Below, piece by piece: positions 1 to 9,800 of a DNA stretch of 64,000 nt (position 1 is its first letter; each line of letters starts with the position of its first letter). This DNA comes from an uncultured Prevotellaceae bacterium (GTDB taxonomy: Bacteria > Bacteroidota > Bacteroidia > Bacteroidales > Bacteroidaceae): NCBI GenBank assembly GCA_902776545.1, contig CACYQO010000006.1, forward strand, positions 1-64,000, given 5' to 3'. A program made the translations under genes and the position numbers. A model generated the notes under the pieces. The model was not told where the DNA came from, made no database searches, and was given only the letters and a program-made list of their open reading frames with translations.

Positions 1-129
1 GAAAAACCGGCATCTATCCCCATAGATATTACTCATGCGGCGGAAGTACAACATCTTGCTTCATATCCGCTTCGCGGAGACGAAGCCTATATCGTTTTAT
101 CATTAAATTGCCAAATTACAAAGTCATAG
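1..129 (+). CDS. Possible 3' end of a gene entering from the left edge
   Basis: Frame 1 is open from the first base to a TAG at 127-129, giving about 42 residues ending in CQITKS. It would converge on, and overlap by 14 bases, the 3' end of the response regulator gene on the other strand. The fragment is too short to assign a family, and an open frame of this length can arise by chance. Confidence 0.3.
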   Translation, partial: EKPASIPIDITHAAEVQHLASYPLRGDEAYIVLSLNCQITKS

Positions 130-1093
130 GACCTGTATCTATTACGCTATTAGTCTTATCTGTGTAATAAATACAAATTCTTGTTGCAACTTTGGGCAGT
201 CGCTTATAGACTGTGATGGGATATATCTCCGAATGACCACATAAACGGCAAACGCACTTAATCAGAATTTCATATTCAGTGTATACAGGACTATGCTCAA
301 AAACCTTCTTAACAGCAGTTTTCCCTTCTTCAACACTATCCTGTAACTTGTGAAGAGTCTTTACTTTTCGACTTCGTTTGTGATTATTTTTAACAGAACT
401 ACCATAAGTCTTCTCGATAGCCATATCCAACTCGTTCTTAAAAGATGGCAACCATTTAAAATGACCAAAAAGCCTCGCTTTCTCACTTACTGTTCGTTCC
501 TCATGTATAAGCAATTCGCTTTCAAACTGGATAACGTCTTCTATTTCTTCCTCTGAAGCCTCCAGAGTACGATATGTTTGCCACTTATCAGTGAATACAA
601 AATCTTCATGAACAACATGAATAGACGCAATTTCGTATCGCTTTGTAAAAAAACGAGTCTTTAACGGGTTATAGACTGATAGAGATAATGGCTTTTCATT
701 AGAAGGCAAGTCATTCTCATATTTGGCATATGCCTGAATCACCTTAGAATGAAGATTTTCAAGCTCATTTTTCTCAATGAATCCTACATAACCAAGATGT
801 TCCATAGCGTCTGCCACTTCCCTACGGTCTGCTTCGCCTGTAATCATTATAGCCTTGATATGGGGATTAATCTTTTTGATAGCCCTATATAAGTCTGTTC
901 CCGACATTTTAGGCATTCGCTGGTCAAGAACTATTACTTTAAAACAAAATTTGCGGACAAGGTCAATGACTACATCTGTATCACTTTCTGACAGAGTACT
1001 AATACGTAAGCGTGACTGTATTAGCTCTGCAAAAGCCTGTGCAGCCTCTTTGTCATCGTCGACAACAAGTATTTCTGGTTTGTTGTTGTTCAT
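116..1093 (-). CDS. Response regulator with unknown C-terminal domain
   Basis: Residues 1-125 form a receiver domain: acidic pair D12/D13, phosphoacceptor D57 in VIVLDQRMPKMSG, the switch threonine T85 and the conserved lysine K108. The remaining 200 residues match no output domain I know. They are charged and end with a CxCxxC cluster (CVCRLCGHSE) that could bind zinc. No helix-turn-helix is visible, so direct DNA binding is not supported. The start ATG overlaps the stop of the upstream histidine kinase by 4 bases (ATGA), so the two are almost certainly co-translated as a pair. It is the last gene of a four-gene operon that starts at 5517. Role inferred: receives phosphate from the adjacent kinase and acts through its C-terminal domain on a protein partner. 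Confidence 0.85.
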   Translation of the reverse strand: MNNNKPEILVVDDDKEAAQAFAELIQSRLRISTLSESDTDVVIDLVRKFCFKVIVLDQRMPKMSGTDLYRAIKKINPHIKAIMITGEADRREVADAMEHLGYVGFIEKNELENLHSKVIQAYAKYENDLPSNEKPLSLSVYNPLKTRFFTKRYEIASIHVVHEDFVFTDKWQTYRTLEASEEEIEDVIQFESELLIHEERTVSEKARLFGHFKWLPSFKNELDMAIEKTYGSSVKNNHKRSRKVKTLHKLQDSVEEGKTAVKKVFEHSPVYTEYEILIKCVCRLCGHSEIYPITVYKRLPKVATRICIYYTDKTNSVIDTGPMTL

Positions 1094-2496
1094 TGTTCTG
1101 ATGGGATTATTGGGATTTCAAAAACAACCCTATTGCCCTGAATAGAATATGTAAGAGTACCTAATTTTCGACGTGCAAGAAGATGGCGTACTGTAAAAAG
1201 CCCCATTCCCCTATGCCCTTCCTTAGAAGAATAACCGTCTATGTCGAAATTATTAATGTCTATATTACCTTCATACGTGTTGGATATGCTAACAATGCCA
1301 TTTTTTTCTTTTACTTCTACGGTTGTATCAGGGCGTGAAGCTGTAACAGCATTGGAAAGGATAGGCAAAACTGTTGAGAGGACATAATAATTACTTATAC
1401 CATCATACTTCTCTTTTACATGTAATTGCAATTTAAGTTTTTTACCTTCCTTTGCGTTAAAGACTTCAAATGATGAGTTAATCATCGTTATAAGATTTCC
1501 TCCATTTACAGCATTCCCCTGTGCAAAAATTTCCCTATATGTAGAAAGGATACCTGTACAAATGGATACAGCAGATGTTATGCGTGATGCATTTTCAAGC
1601 AATTTTTCATCATTTTTGGTCTTTACGGTAGCTAGTAAATTTTTGATGGAAGCATCAATTGTTGCCAAAGGAGTTGCCATAAAATGGCTTAACTCACGCA
1701 CCAACACGTCTTGATCGTCATTAATATCCATTACTTTGTATTGGTAAAGGTGAGATTTTATATACGACAAGTCATCGGACAATTTTGACATAAGTGCCAT
1801 AGATTTCTTATCAGACTTCTTGTTCATTTCATTACCTGGGTATTTTGCTAATAGCATATTGACACCCAATTGGTCTATAAAAGATGAAAGCTTTTTTATC
1901 TGAACATCAAGTTGAGAATTTAATCTATCATATTTCAGATTTTGGCGAATAATACCCTCATTGCCATCTAACCTTGAATAAGATATAGTATCACCATTAT
2001 ACAAAATTGATCGAGTTTTGTAGGTTGGCTTAAGCAAATAGCCTATAAGGATACCTGCAACAATTAGAGGTAAACACACAGTTATTATACTTGTAGGATA
2101 ATTACCCTCCAGATAAGAAGTCAGTGGGTTGTATGAATCAGGAATAAGTGAGCCATAATATATAAATGGAAAAACAGAAATAGACAGAGTCAGAACAAAC
2201 CCCAATAAAAAATGAATATTGCGGGACGTATATTTAACACAAGGGATAAAACTAATGAAACAGATTCCCCCCAGCAATCCTTTCCAGATATAGACTAATA
2301 TATTGTAATCTATGATTGACTGACCGATAATGGGAATAAACCCCGACAGGAGTACAGAACAAACAAGCCAATAACTCATCTTCCCTGCATTTTGCTTCTC
2401 ATCCATAAGAGGAATTGCAAAAGCTAATACAGGAAAAAGTACGGCTATAAAAGCAACAATAAAAAGTACCCAAGTATATAATACAGGAATATCCAT
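1090..2496 (-). CDS. Membrane sensor histidine kinase
   Basis: A 468-residue protein with about five hydrophobic segments in residues 1-155, a linker, an H-box-like stretch LSHFMATPLA with the probable phosphorylated His271, and a GHKL ATPase domain with N382 (N-box, SNAVTASRP) and a glycine-rich lid at about 421-437 (SSKEGHRGMGLF). The usual DxGxG box is not recognisable; SNTYEG occupies that place, so ATP binding is atypical but plausible. There is no periplasmic sensing domain of useful size, so the signal is probably sensed in the membrane or through partners. It follows the nuclease-GHKL gene after 15 bases and overlaps the response regulator by 4 bases. The start ATG is at 2494-2496. 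Confidence 0.8.
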   Translation of the reverse strand: MDIPVLYTWVLFIVAFIAVLFPVLAFAIPLMDEKQNAGKMSYWLVCSVLLSGFIPIIGQSIIDYNILVYIWKGLLGGICFISFIPCVKYTSRNIHFLLGFVLTLSISVFPFIYYGSLIPDSYNPLTSYLEGNYPTSIITVCLPLIVAGILIGYLLKPTYKTRSILYNGDTISYSRLDGNEGIIRQNLKYDRLNSQLDVQIKKLSSFIDQLGVNMLLAKYPGNEMNKKSDKKSMALMSKLSDDLSYIKSHLYQYKVMDINDDQDVLVRELSHFMATPLATIDASIKNLLATVKTKNDEKLLENASRITSAVSICTGILSTYREIFAQGNAVNGGNLITMINSSFEVFNAKEGKKLKLQLHVKEKYDGISNYYVLSTVLPILSNAVTASRPDTTVEVKEKNGIVSISNTYEGNIDINNFDIDGYSSKEGHRGMGLFTVRHLLARRKLGTLTYSIQGNRVVFEIPIIPSEQ

Positions 2497-2511
2497 GTGT
2501 ACAATTAAATT

Positions 2512-3663
2512 CTATTCTCTTACCTTGAACTCTATTTTCTCACCTTTCAAAGAATCGCGAAGGTAATCAACTCCACCCATATAATGTGGAAGGTAAACTA
2601 CAATATTTTGATGCTCTTGCAATTTCTTGCAAAGACCAGCAAAGTATTCCTCTGCAAAGCTGATGCCCATACCCATATCTCCTACGACATTTATAATAAC
2701 GGTGTTTTTATAGGGTGGTATTTCTCTTATATCTACATCTGCCTTTCTTCCTGCTACTAATCGTCCAAATGATGATCCATTATCCAGGGTCAGCTCTAAC
2801 TTATCTGATAGCGGGACTTGCATCATAGAAGTTGCAAAATCAAGGAGCATTACATTCTCTGTTCCGTTATGATTATAGGTTATATCAAGTATATTTTTCA
2901 ATTCATCAGATACAAACCTCATAGTAACAGAGCCTCCTCTTCCTTTTATGGTCAACAGATCTTTAGGATTGAATGGCTTTCCATTATCATGAATCTCTAT
3001 GATATTCGAATTGACTATCACTTTAACATAACCTGCATTGCCATGCTTAAACGCATTGTCAGCAAGTTCATATATCAATGGATAGATTCGCTGAAGTAAA
3101 TCATCAGATATGCTTTGTTTGATAACAGGTCTTGTCAAAAAGGCGGCCAGCCTGTCTTGAGTAGAGTTAATGTCTATCACATATTCATTCAAATGATCAG
3201 TAACCCTGTCAAATCTATCATAGTACTTATGCATCAAAGCCTCGCGAGCCATCACTTCCGACTCTATATCCTCCCATCCCCAAACACTTACCTTAAATGG
3301 TATGGTAGGGTCGCCTGTCAGTTTTCGGCAATGATCCTGCAGCTCAACCTCCCTATTGGCTGTTGTTGCCATAATGAAACTTTCAAGTTCTGGTCGGAAA
3401 CTCTTGGCATTATTTGCTTCAGTAGTAATCTCGCCCCTCGTCAAAGCGGAATCTCTTACTGAACTTTTACACTTACACTGAACACCATGTAACTTACGCG
3501 AATAGGTTGGATGGCCATATACATCCACACCAGCCTGCGGTTGTCCATGTCGGCCATGCCGCTTCGTATCCGGGTCACCCCAGATACTCTTCCACAAATC
3601 GCAGCAAAGACTCTCAAAGTCCTGCCAGTTCGTAGGTTCCGGTAAACGAAATGGTATCTGCAT
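2512..3663 (-). CDS. PD-(D/E)XK nuclease fused to GHKL ATPase and STAS-like domain
   Basis: From the ATG at 3661-3663 the protein has 383 residues. Residues 8-100 look like an Mrr-like PD-(D/E)XK nuclease: E17 in NWQDFESLC, D47 in GVDVYG and Q62-x-K64 in VQCKCK form the expected active-site set; similar domains sit at the N-terminus of some antiphage STAND proteins. A middle region carries a GHKL ATPase N-box (YELADNAFKHG) and G1 box (IEIHDNGKPF). The last ~90 residues resemble the STAS-like DUF4325 domain that often follows GHKL modules. An upstream in-frame start would be at 3744, but those 27 codons run through a dispersed GC-rich repeat and add nothing conserved, so the internal ATG is preferred. 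It lies between the ATPase-TOPRIM gene and the histidine kinase in one operon. Confidence 0.75.
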   Translation of the reverse strand: MQIPFRLPEPTNWQDFESLCCDLWKSIWGDPDTKRHGRHGQPQAGVDVYGHPTYSRKLHGVQCKCKSSVRDSALTRGEITTEANNAKSFRPELESFIMATTANREVELQDHCRKLTGDPTIPFKVSVWGWEDIESEVMAREALMHKYYDRFDRVTDHLNEYVIDINSTQDRLAAFLTRPVIKQSISDDLLQRIYPLIYELADNAFKHGNAGYVKVIVNSNIIEIHDNGKPFNPKDLLTIKGRGGSVTMRFVSDELKNILDITYNHNGTENVMLLDFATSMMQVPLSDKLELTLDNGSSFGRLVAGRKADVDIREIPPYKNTVIINVVGDMGMGISFAEEYFAGLCKKLQEHQNIVVYLPHYMGGVDYLRDSLKGEKIEFKVRE

Positions 3664-3705
3664 ATACTTCAAATGTAAGCCGTCAATTTTCACTAGTTCT
3701 TTCTT

Positions 3706-3733
3706 GGGAAAGCGGCAAAGCCGAGCGGGTTGC
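3706..3733. repeat. Dispersed AAGCGGCAAAGCCGAGCG repeat, copy 1
   Basis: AAGCGGCAAAGCCGAGCG contains the small palindrome CGGC-AAA-GCCG. Related copies lie near 10.8 kb and 29.26 kb. Here it sits between the ATPase stop codon and the preferred start of the nuclease gene. Confidence 0.6.
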
Positions 3734-3744
3734 CCACATAGCAA

Positions 3745-5517
3745 TCACTTCAACTTTCCAAGTATCTTCACAAAGTCAACGCTCAAAAACTCTGGATACT
3801 CGCTAATGACATTCTCTATCATATAGTCCTTGAACACATTTTCCTCTTTGCGACCTCTTTTCACAGAGTTCAACTGAGGCCATCGGTTCATTATCTTCTC
3901 TTCAAGTTCATGTCCTTGGATAGTGAAATACTCTTTTTTAACATTGAAAGTCTTCCCACATAACACACCATAATTGACCTCGTCGGTAGCCACAAAGCCA
4001 ATTTTAGAACATACTGAATAGATTATACCTTGCAAAAGTTCATCAGGTGCGTTATGCAAGGATGTAAACTTGATATTTTGTTCAACATCCTCAAAAGTAT
4101 CTTTTTTTTCCCTGATTAATAGCAAAGCTACATATAGAGGGTCTAAAACATAATTGTCAATGGCATATCGTTTTCCTTCGCCCAGAACAAAGATGTTATC
4201 TTCATCACTATTATGGTTGTCGAAATCAATAATGCCATATACAAGGTCATTACCTTTCTCGCGGAGGGCAGTTACCATTTCTATCACATCCTGACAATTA
4301 GAACCATTTTTGGTGCTGGCTGGTAGAAATTGTGGTACTATCACACCTTTCTTTGGTAGCAACGGATAGATATTCTCATAATAACCTACATCATTACGGC
4401 TTTCAACAAATATTTGTCTCCTGTTCTCTACGCTTACACGAAGCGGCTCCAAGTCTTTTAGCAATATGTTTAAGGCGTGCTTCTTTGTAACTTTATGAGG
4501 ATACTGACCGTATTCCATCTGGTACAGCCAGAATTCTTCTGACAAGGCTACCGTCGTAGGTGAGTGGGTCGAAATAACGACCTTGACACCTGCTTTCTGA
4601 ACAATCGACTCGTTAATAGACTTAAGTAATACCTTTGAGAACTCAGGATGCAATGCTGCATCAGGTTCGTCAAGAAGCAATATGTCAGGACGCATTGAGT
4701 CTTCATTGGTATTGTATATTGCCAAAGCCAATGACATCAGAACTCGCTCGCCTGTTGAAAGATCCTTTACCTGTACTTCAATATTTCTATCTACATCAGA
4801 AAGCTGCAGATGAAAATCGTCATCTCTCTCCTGTCCTTCTGGATTGTTTACTCTATAACTCAACCCGGCACCTGCCATCATTTCGTTAATCAGCACCCAA
4901 GGTTTGGGACCGTATTTTTTCTCAAAATCTTCTTTTGTGAGTACAGGCAGGCTCAAATCGTGTTCTTTATTACGGAATGCGTTATATGCATTCTTCTCAA
5001 GGCGGTTTGCATAGAGTTTGAAAATTGATGCGAACTGTGAAGAAAAGAAAGAATGCTCATTCTGGGGGCGGATTGCGAAATATTCGTTTACAAGCTCTTC
5101 TGTTATTGCCTGGAGGTCACCATTTACACGCTTATATAACTCCTTAGCCTGAGGCAAAAACACTCCATAGTTTTGTACAATCTCCCGTTGGAAATTCTGC
5201 TCTGTAGGAGTCACGCCCCTGTGGCTTTCTAAATAATCTTTAATATTGTTCCAGAGATCTTTTTGCTCATCAAGCAAATTACGGTAATTACAATCCGCAC
5301 CCACGTTAGGGTTGAGACCGTTAAAAGGAATATACTGAACAACATTGACCGGTTTCTCATCAATAGTTATTACCGTAGTCTTCCTATTTGCCATCGCCTC
5401 AAACAAATGGCTCTTACCGCTACCATTCTTTCCCGTCAGCACACAAAAATCCGGCAGCTCGAATAAATCTACGGGCTGCAATGACTTGAATTTCGTTTTT
5501 ATGCTAACGTTTATCAT
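3745..5517 (-). CDS. ABC-type ATPase with TOPRIM/DUF4435-like C-terminus (OLD/PARIS-like)
   Basis: A 590-residue protein. The first ~330 residues are an ABC/SMC-like ATPase: Walker A GKNGSGKS (29-36), signature LSTGE (253-257), Walker B ILLLDEP (279-285) and H-loop histidine in STHSP (H318). The C-terminal part has IFVESRNDVGYY (E372, D376) followed by GIIDFDNHN (D431, D433), the acidic pattern of TOPRIM or DUF4435 domains. This order is that of OLD-family nucleases and of fused AriA-AriB (PARIS) antiphage proteins; the assignment to either is inference. It is the first gene of a four-gene operon and starts 23 bases after the IS66 remnant. I see no clear TAnnTTTG box just upstream, so it may be read from within the IS remnant or beyond. 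Confidence 0.8.
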   Translation of the reverse strand: MINVSIKTKFKSLQPVDLFELPDFCVLTGKNGSGKSHLFEAMANRKTTVITIDEKPVNVVQYIPFNGLNPNVGADCNYRNLLDEQKDLWNNIKDYLESHRGVTPTEQNFQREIVQNYGVFLPQAKELYKRVNGDLQAITEELVNEYFAIRPQNEHSFFSSQFASIFKLYANRLEKNAYNAFRNKEHDLSLPVLTKEDFEKKYGPKPWVLINEMMAGAGLSYRVNNPEGQERDDDFHLQLSDVDRNIEVQVKDLSTGERVLMSLALAIYNTNEDSMRPDILLLDEPDAALHPEFSKVLLKSINESIVQKAGVKVVISTHSPTTVALSEEFWLYQMEYGQYPHKVTKKHALNILLKDLEPLRVSVENRRQIFVESRNDVGYYENIYPLLPKKGVIVPQFLPASTKNGSNCQDVIEMVTALREKGNDLVYGIIDFDNHNSDEDNIFVLGEGKRYAIDNYVLDPLYVALLLIREKKDTFEDVEQNIKFTSLHNAPDELLQGIIYSVCSKIGFVATDEVNYGVLCGKTFNVKKEYFTIQGHELEEKIMNRWPQLNSVKRGRKEENVFKDYMIENVISEYPEFLSVDFVKILGKLK

Positions 5518-5540
5518 CTTCTTATCTCGTATTTTTTCTA

Positions 5541-6126
5541 TTATCTGCCTAAGCGGCTTTGTATAATGTTGCTGAAGGCAAGTTTGCCGTCATCCAGATA
5601 TCTGAGCAGTTGTGGATACTCCTTCAGGGCAAAGTTAACTGCCCGAACGAGGTCCGGTTCTGTCTCTTTATCAAGCTCCTTTTCCATCCTGTCGAGGATA
5701 TTCTTCATCTCATGCAGGATAGGATATACTTCCTCCCATCGCCGCCCTCGTCGCTTCTCGTTGGTCATGCCCTCCTCGTCATTCCATCTACGTTCCTTTC
5801 GGAATACCTCATCGAAGAGATAGACGATCCGGGCTGCATCGTCAGAAGTTTCCTTCAGTTTCCAGAAGGGTCACATCACCCTTGCCCATCATATAGGACA
5901 CTAACTGCTGCATCATATCGGACACCTTGGCCATCTCCTGGCTCAACTGATCCGTCAATGAACGGACTCTTTCCTCAGAGGCAGCCTGCTGTTCCGTCAG
6001 ACGTTTCTCCAAATCCTGCACACGACGCTCACTGGCGGCAAGCTTCCTCTGTAACGTCCGCTTGTCGGCCTCTGCATTATGTGCCTGTGCAGTAAGTGCA
6101 CTTATGGTCTTATCGTCTGATTGCAT
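5541..6126 (-). pseudogene. IS66 TnpC transposase remnant, internally deleted and frameshifted
   Basis: Two pieces in different frames. The 5' piece (5842-6126, 94 residues) is a coiled coil of heptads (LAASERRVQDLEKRL) like the zipper at the start of IS66 transposases. The 3' piece (to 5541) can be read back to about 5850 and contains DDAARIVYLFDEVFRKERRW, then ALKEYPQLLRYLDDGKLAFS, which match the C-terminal IS66 pattern (ALxxWPxLxRFLEDGRLxIDN). The catalytic DDE core between them is missing. It cannot transpose. Confidence 0.75.
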
Positions 6127-6518
6127 AGCGTCCCCTCCATTTCCTTTATCATGCTTACCAACGTGCTTACATCACAACCTTGGAGGCTTAGGCGGATTCC
6201 TGAATTCAGGCAGAAATCAGCACGCGTCACTTCTTGACGAGGCTTCTGCTTATAAGGCTTAACCTTGCTCGCAGCTGTCACAGAACTATTTTCCTGTAAG
6301 GGGGAATCTACCACAAGAGGCATCAGGCCAGGATTCTCAAATTGAACTTCTGATTGATGCTGAGGTTTACGATAGGAGTCATTTCGCAAACAGTGGAGCA
6401 TCTTTGTATAACTTACTTTTTCCTTGATACAGAACTCCTGGAGATTTTTGCCTCCGTACTCATTCTTGTATCGTCGTACCATTTGGGAGTAGTACTCTCC
6501 TTCTTTCTTGTTGTTCAT
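6102..6518 (-). CDS. IS66 TnpA-like protein
   Basis: 138 residues: an N-terminal helix-turn-helix-like part (NLQEFCIKEKVSYTKMLHCL) and a C-terminal RLSLQGCDVSTLVSMIKEME, the pattern of the small first protein of IS66 elements (xxxLxGxxxxxLxxLIxxL). The frame is complete from ATG at 6518 to stop, and overlaps the tnpC remnant by 25 bases. Since tnpB and the tnpC core are gone, it is at most an orphan DNA-binding protein. Confidence 0.7.
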   Translation of the reverse strand: MNNKKEGEYYSQMVRRYKNEYGGKNLQEFCIKEKVSYTKMLHCLRNDSYRKPQHQSEVQFENPGLMPLVVDSPLQENSSVTAASKVKPYKQKPRQEVTRADFCLNSGIRLSLQGCDVSTLVSMIKEMEGTLCNQTIRP

Positions 6519-6555
6519 TGCGCTCTGTTTTTGGATCAGAGTGCAAAGCTAAATA

Positions 6556-6858
6556 TTAGGTCATGCGCAATACGGCAAAAATTGACTGCTTACGGATCTT
6601 CATGTTCATCATGATGAAGTCAGCACGATACAGCGAATTGGCCATAATGCCGCCCACAAAGGCAGCCGCCAGCACCACTGCATCAGGATGCTCTTCATCG
6701 AAGAACTTCCTAACAGCCACCTGGTCCGTCAAGTCCAGTTCCTTATGACTCCTGCCCACAAGGTTCGTATATCCCCTCTGCAGCAGGTTATTCCAAATAG
6801 CAGACCCCACAAGTCCATTGTGTCCTGCTACGTATATCTTACTATGTTTGTCTAACAT
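6556..6858 (-). pseudogene. fcl: GDP-L-fucose synthase, 5' fragment cut by IS66
   Basis: From ATG at 6858 the product begins with SKIYVAGHNGLVGSAIW, the NAD(P)-binding GxxGxxG of GDP-fucose synthase, then KELDLTDQVAVRKFF and AAAFVGGIMANS, all family hallmarks. Homology ends after NMKI at about 6596; the last 13 codons come from the IS66 end. About 85 of some 310-350 residues remain, without the SDR active-site Ser-Tyr-Lys, so no activity is expected. It lies 15 bases after the phosphoesterase gene. The missing 3' part is not elsewhere in the window, so insertion was followed by deletion. Confidence 0.85.
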
Positions 6859-6873
6859 GATTCTTAACAACTA

Positions 6874-9800
6874 TTATTTCAATTTCCTTTCGCGAATTAG
6901 AGATACCACGTTCTCATTAGTCTGATTTGATTGTATCCAGTTCATAAATTCGCTATCAGACTTAATGGCAGATAAACAGTTTTCTATCTTATCTGGTTTG
7001 CTGCACATATCCCAAACAAAGAAAGAATAGCGAAGGAAAGAAACTATCTCTTCATATTCCTTTCGTGAAGAATAGTAATCCCAAAGTATATCATGCGAAT
7101 CGGACATTATTGATTCTAGCATCTGCATAAAGGCATAAGCATATACTATCTTTACTGCATGAATGTCTTTTTCGTCTAAAGACAATTGAAGTTTACTATC
7201 TGAATATAATGAATACTTTCGAACTAATAAAAGCATCCACTGATACTTTGAAGTATTGCGCTTGATTTCTGCATCAAGCATCTTTATTGTTTCCTTATCC
7301 TTACTGTAAATGGATATATCAAGTGCTATGTTTGTTGATATTTCTGCCGCATTCTTAAATTTAACAGCTGACTTGTATACAGTTTTTAGCTGTTTCAATT
7401 TTTCACCCAAATCAGAAGTGTTCACTGCCTTTATATATTTGGCAATTAAGACATTGACAGAATTATGCTTATTTTTTTCATTAGCCAACATCTCATCAGC
7501 ATAATGTATAGCCTTCTCTGACTCCCCCTTCTTGGTAAAAGTATAAGCCATACACTCTCTACAAGACTGTAGTCTAGAAGAGTTCAAAAGATTTTCCTCC
7601 AAAACTTCATTGAACAAACTGACACACCTGTCATGATGGCCATTCATGCGTTCGAGATTTGCAAGCTTAAACTTAAAATAAGACAACGGAGTCTTGGCAT
7701 TATCAATTACAGGAACCGTCTGAATAAACTGATAAAGATCATTAGCCACATAAAGAGCCACATAGTAAATATCATCACTCTCTAACTTGTTTAGATAGTT
7801 GCCTGCTATGGTAAGGTACTTCACATAGCCATCATTATCATCTGATTCAGCTGCATATTGCAGGAGGTACTTTAGAGCCGACTCTACATTGTAATATGTA
7901 AACGGGAAATATTCATCCATACCCGTTTTCTTTAGCTTTACATTATACTGATGCCATTTTTCTCCCAAATACAAAGTACATATTTGATAATTAATTTGCC
8001 GCAGAGTTTCTTTTTTCTCTATCGATAACACATAGTCCCGATATATCTTGGGGATTCTCAGAACTTTTGGCTGCTTTATCAACTCATTATTCTTGATTAT
8101 ATAATAATGCTCTACCGTTAAAAGTTCTCTGCTAACCAGAGAATCCAACTCTTCTCCCTTAAACGGGGATGTGGAATTAAACCTTCGTATGGTAGTAAAC
8201 ATATCCCCTTTAGGAAGCAATGACATCAAAAGAAGTAAATTATAACAATTACGTTCTGAAACGTTGCTGGAATTCCTGATAGAATTGATGTATTCAGTTG
8301 TCGCTCCAGGAATGGGCAAATCATTCCGATATAATGAAAAATCAGACTCATCAAGGTCGTCTAGGGACAAATAGCGTAACTTCCTACAAAGAATATCAAT
8401 ACACAAGGGATATCCATTGGTAATATTGTATATCTTTTCAAAGTCAAATGCAGTGAACTTTTCTTGGGGCAAAGCTTCGGTGATGCACTTATTAACATCC
8501 TCTTGCTTTAAGGGCTGTAATTCTATACTTTCAAAATAGTTGGCCGATGGTTTGATGCTGGAAACTAACAATATATATAGATTTTCACTAAAATTTGCAA
8601 CAGATAAAATAGTTCTCCATAGCTGTGCTAAATCATTCTGCAAAAATTCATTTTGAATGTTTTTGAAAATCAATACTGGTCTTTGTACTGTTTTACATAA
8701 GTCCATGACTAGTTTGCTCAAAGAAACAGAGAAACGTTCTCGAATCTGATTATCAAACTGGTCAATATTTGCTACATCCTCACAATTTACTACAAAAACA
8801 GAATCCAAGTCGATTGACTTCTGCCGTAACACAGAAGAAATAAACTGTTCTTCTCCTAACAGATAATGAGAAACAATCCATACATAACGCAGTTTGTCAA
8901 GTAAATCAATAGCCAACTGCTGTTGTTCTGTCCTAACATTCTGATACCAACTGCTATCCTTCAAGGCTGATGGATGAATAAAGGTTGCGTTACTTGCAGA
9001 AGATTCTAGGAGCATCTGTTCATTACGAGTGTCTAATTCTTCTGAACTCTCACCAAGTTTCAACGTAAATCTTATACTTTCCTCACCTTTTGTGTACTGA
9101 TAGCAAAAATCTTTGTCAATGGAATATCCATTTGAACGTTTCGATGCCAAACGAGGATAAAACTCTTTCTCTATCGAACCGTCATCATTGAAAATGAATT
9201 TTCCCGCCTGATACCCATGGATTCTATCAATGCCGCCCTCTATTTTTTCCAAACCGCACAATGATGGTGCTATTGAAACTCTGCGCTCACCTGTGTAGTT
9301 CTCATTTGTAGATATGGTTTGAGAATTATGGTTATGTCCACACAAATGTTCAAAGAACAAATCTGGGGAATATATTTCTTGTTCATATTCTTCTTTTGCT
9401 CCTGTTTCATACCATGCCGGTGCATGATGGGTCATCAGGAGATTAATATCGTTTTGCTTAAGTTTTTCGGTAAATCTATCACCAAATATTCCATATACTT
9501 GAGTATTATATATCCCTAGTTTCTGACGATAATCTCCACCCTCCACTTGTAGGAAAGAAGAGTTCAAACCTACCAAGCCAAGTGATATTTCATCTATTTT
9601 GATTTGATAATAGTAATCACCAGGCAAAACACCTTGTTCTATGGAAACTCCTTGCTTTGTATTAAATTGTTGTATGAAAGAACTATAATTGAGAAAGCGT
9701 TCGTTAACATATTGGATATAGGAAGAATTATCTTTCCAGAACATATCTTCCCTTAAGTCCTTGTTGCCCATCCATCCTTTCATCATTTGATGGGTAGGAT

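Larger units (their letters stand above)
5541..6595 (-). mobile_element. Decayed IS66-family element
   Basis: The right boundary is visible: read on the minus strand, the fucose synthase sequence stops and GTAAGCAGTCAATTTTTGCC begins at 6595; IS66-family ends start with GTAA. Inside are an intact tnpA-like gene and a tnpC split by a deletion and frame change. No tnpB-like gene (about 115 residues) is present. The far end with a matching GTAAGC was not found, so that end is probably deleted, along with the rest of the interrupted gene. The left coordinate given is the last recognisable transposase codon. Confidence 0.75.

Noticed and set aside
1-115. Minus-strand 24-residue ORF (MIKRYRLRLREADMKQ...)
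   Set aside because: Too short and without promoter or ribosome-site support.
3664-3744. Upstream start of the nuclease gene
   Set aside because: The extra 27 codons cover a dispersed repeat and begin one base from the previous stop; no conserved residues.
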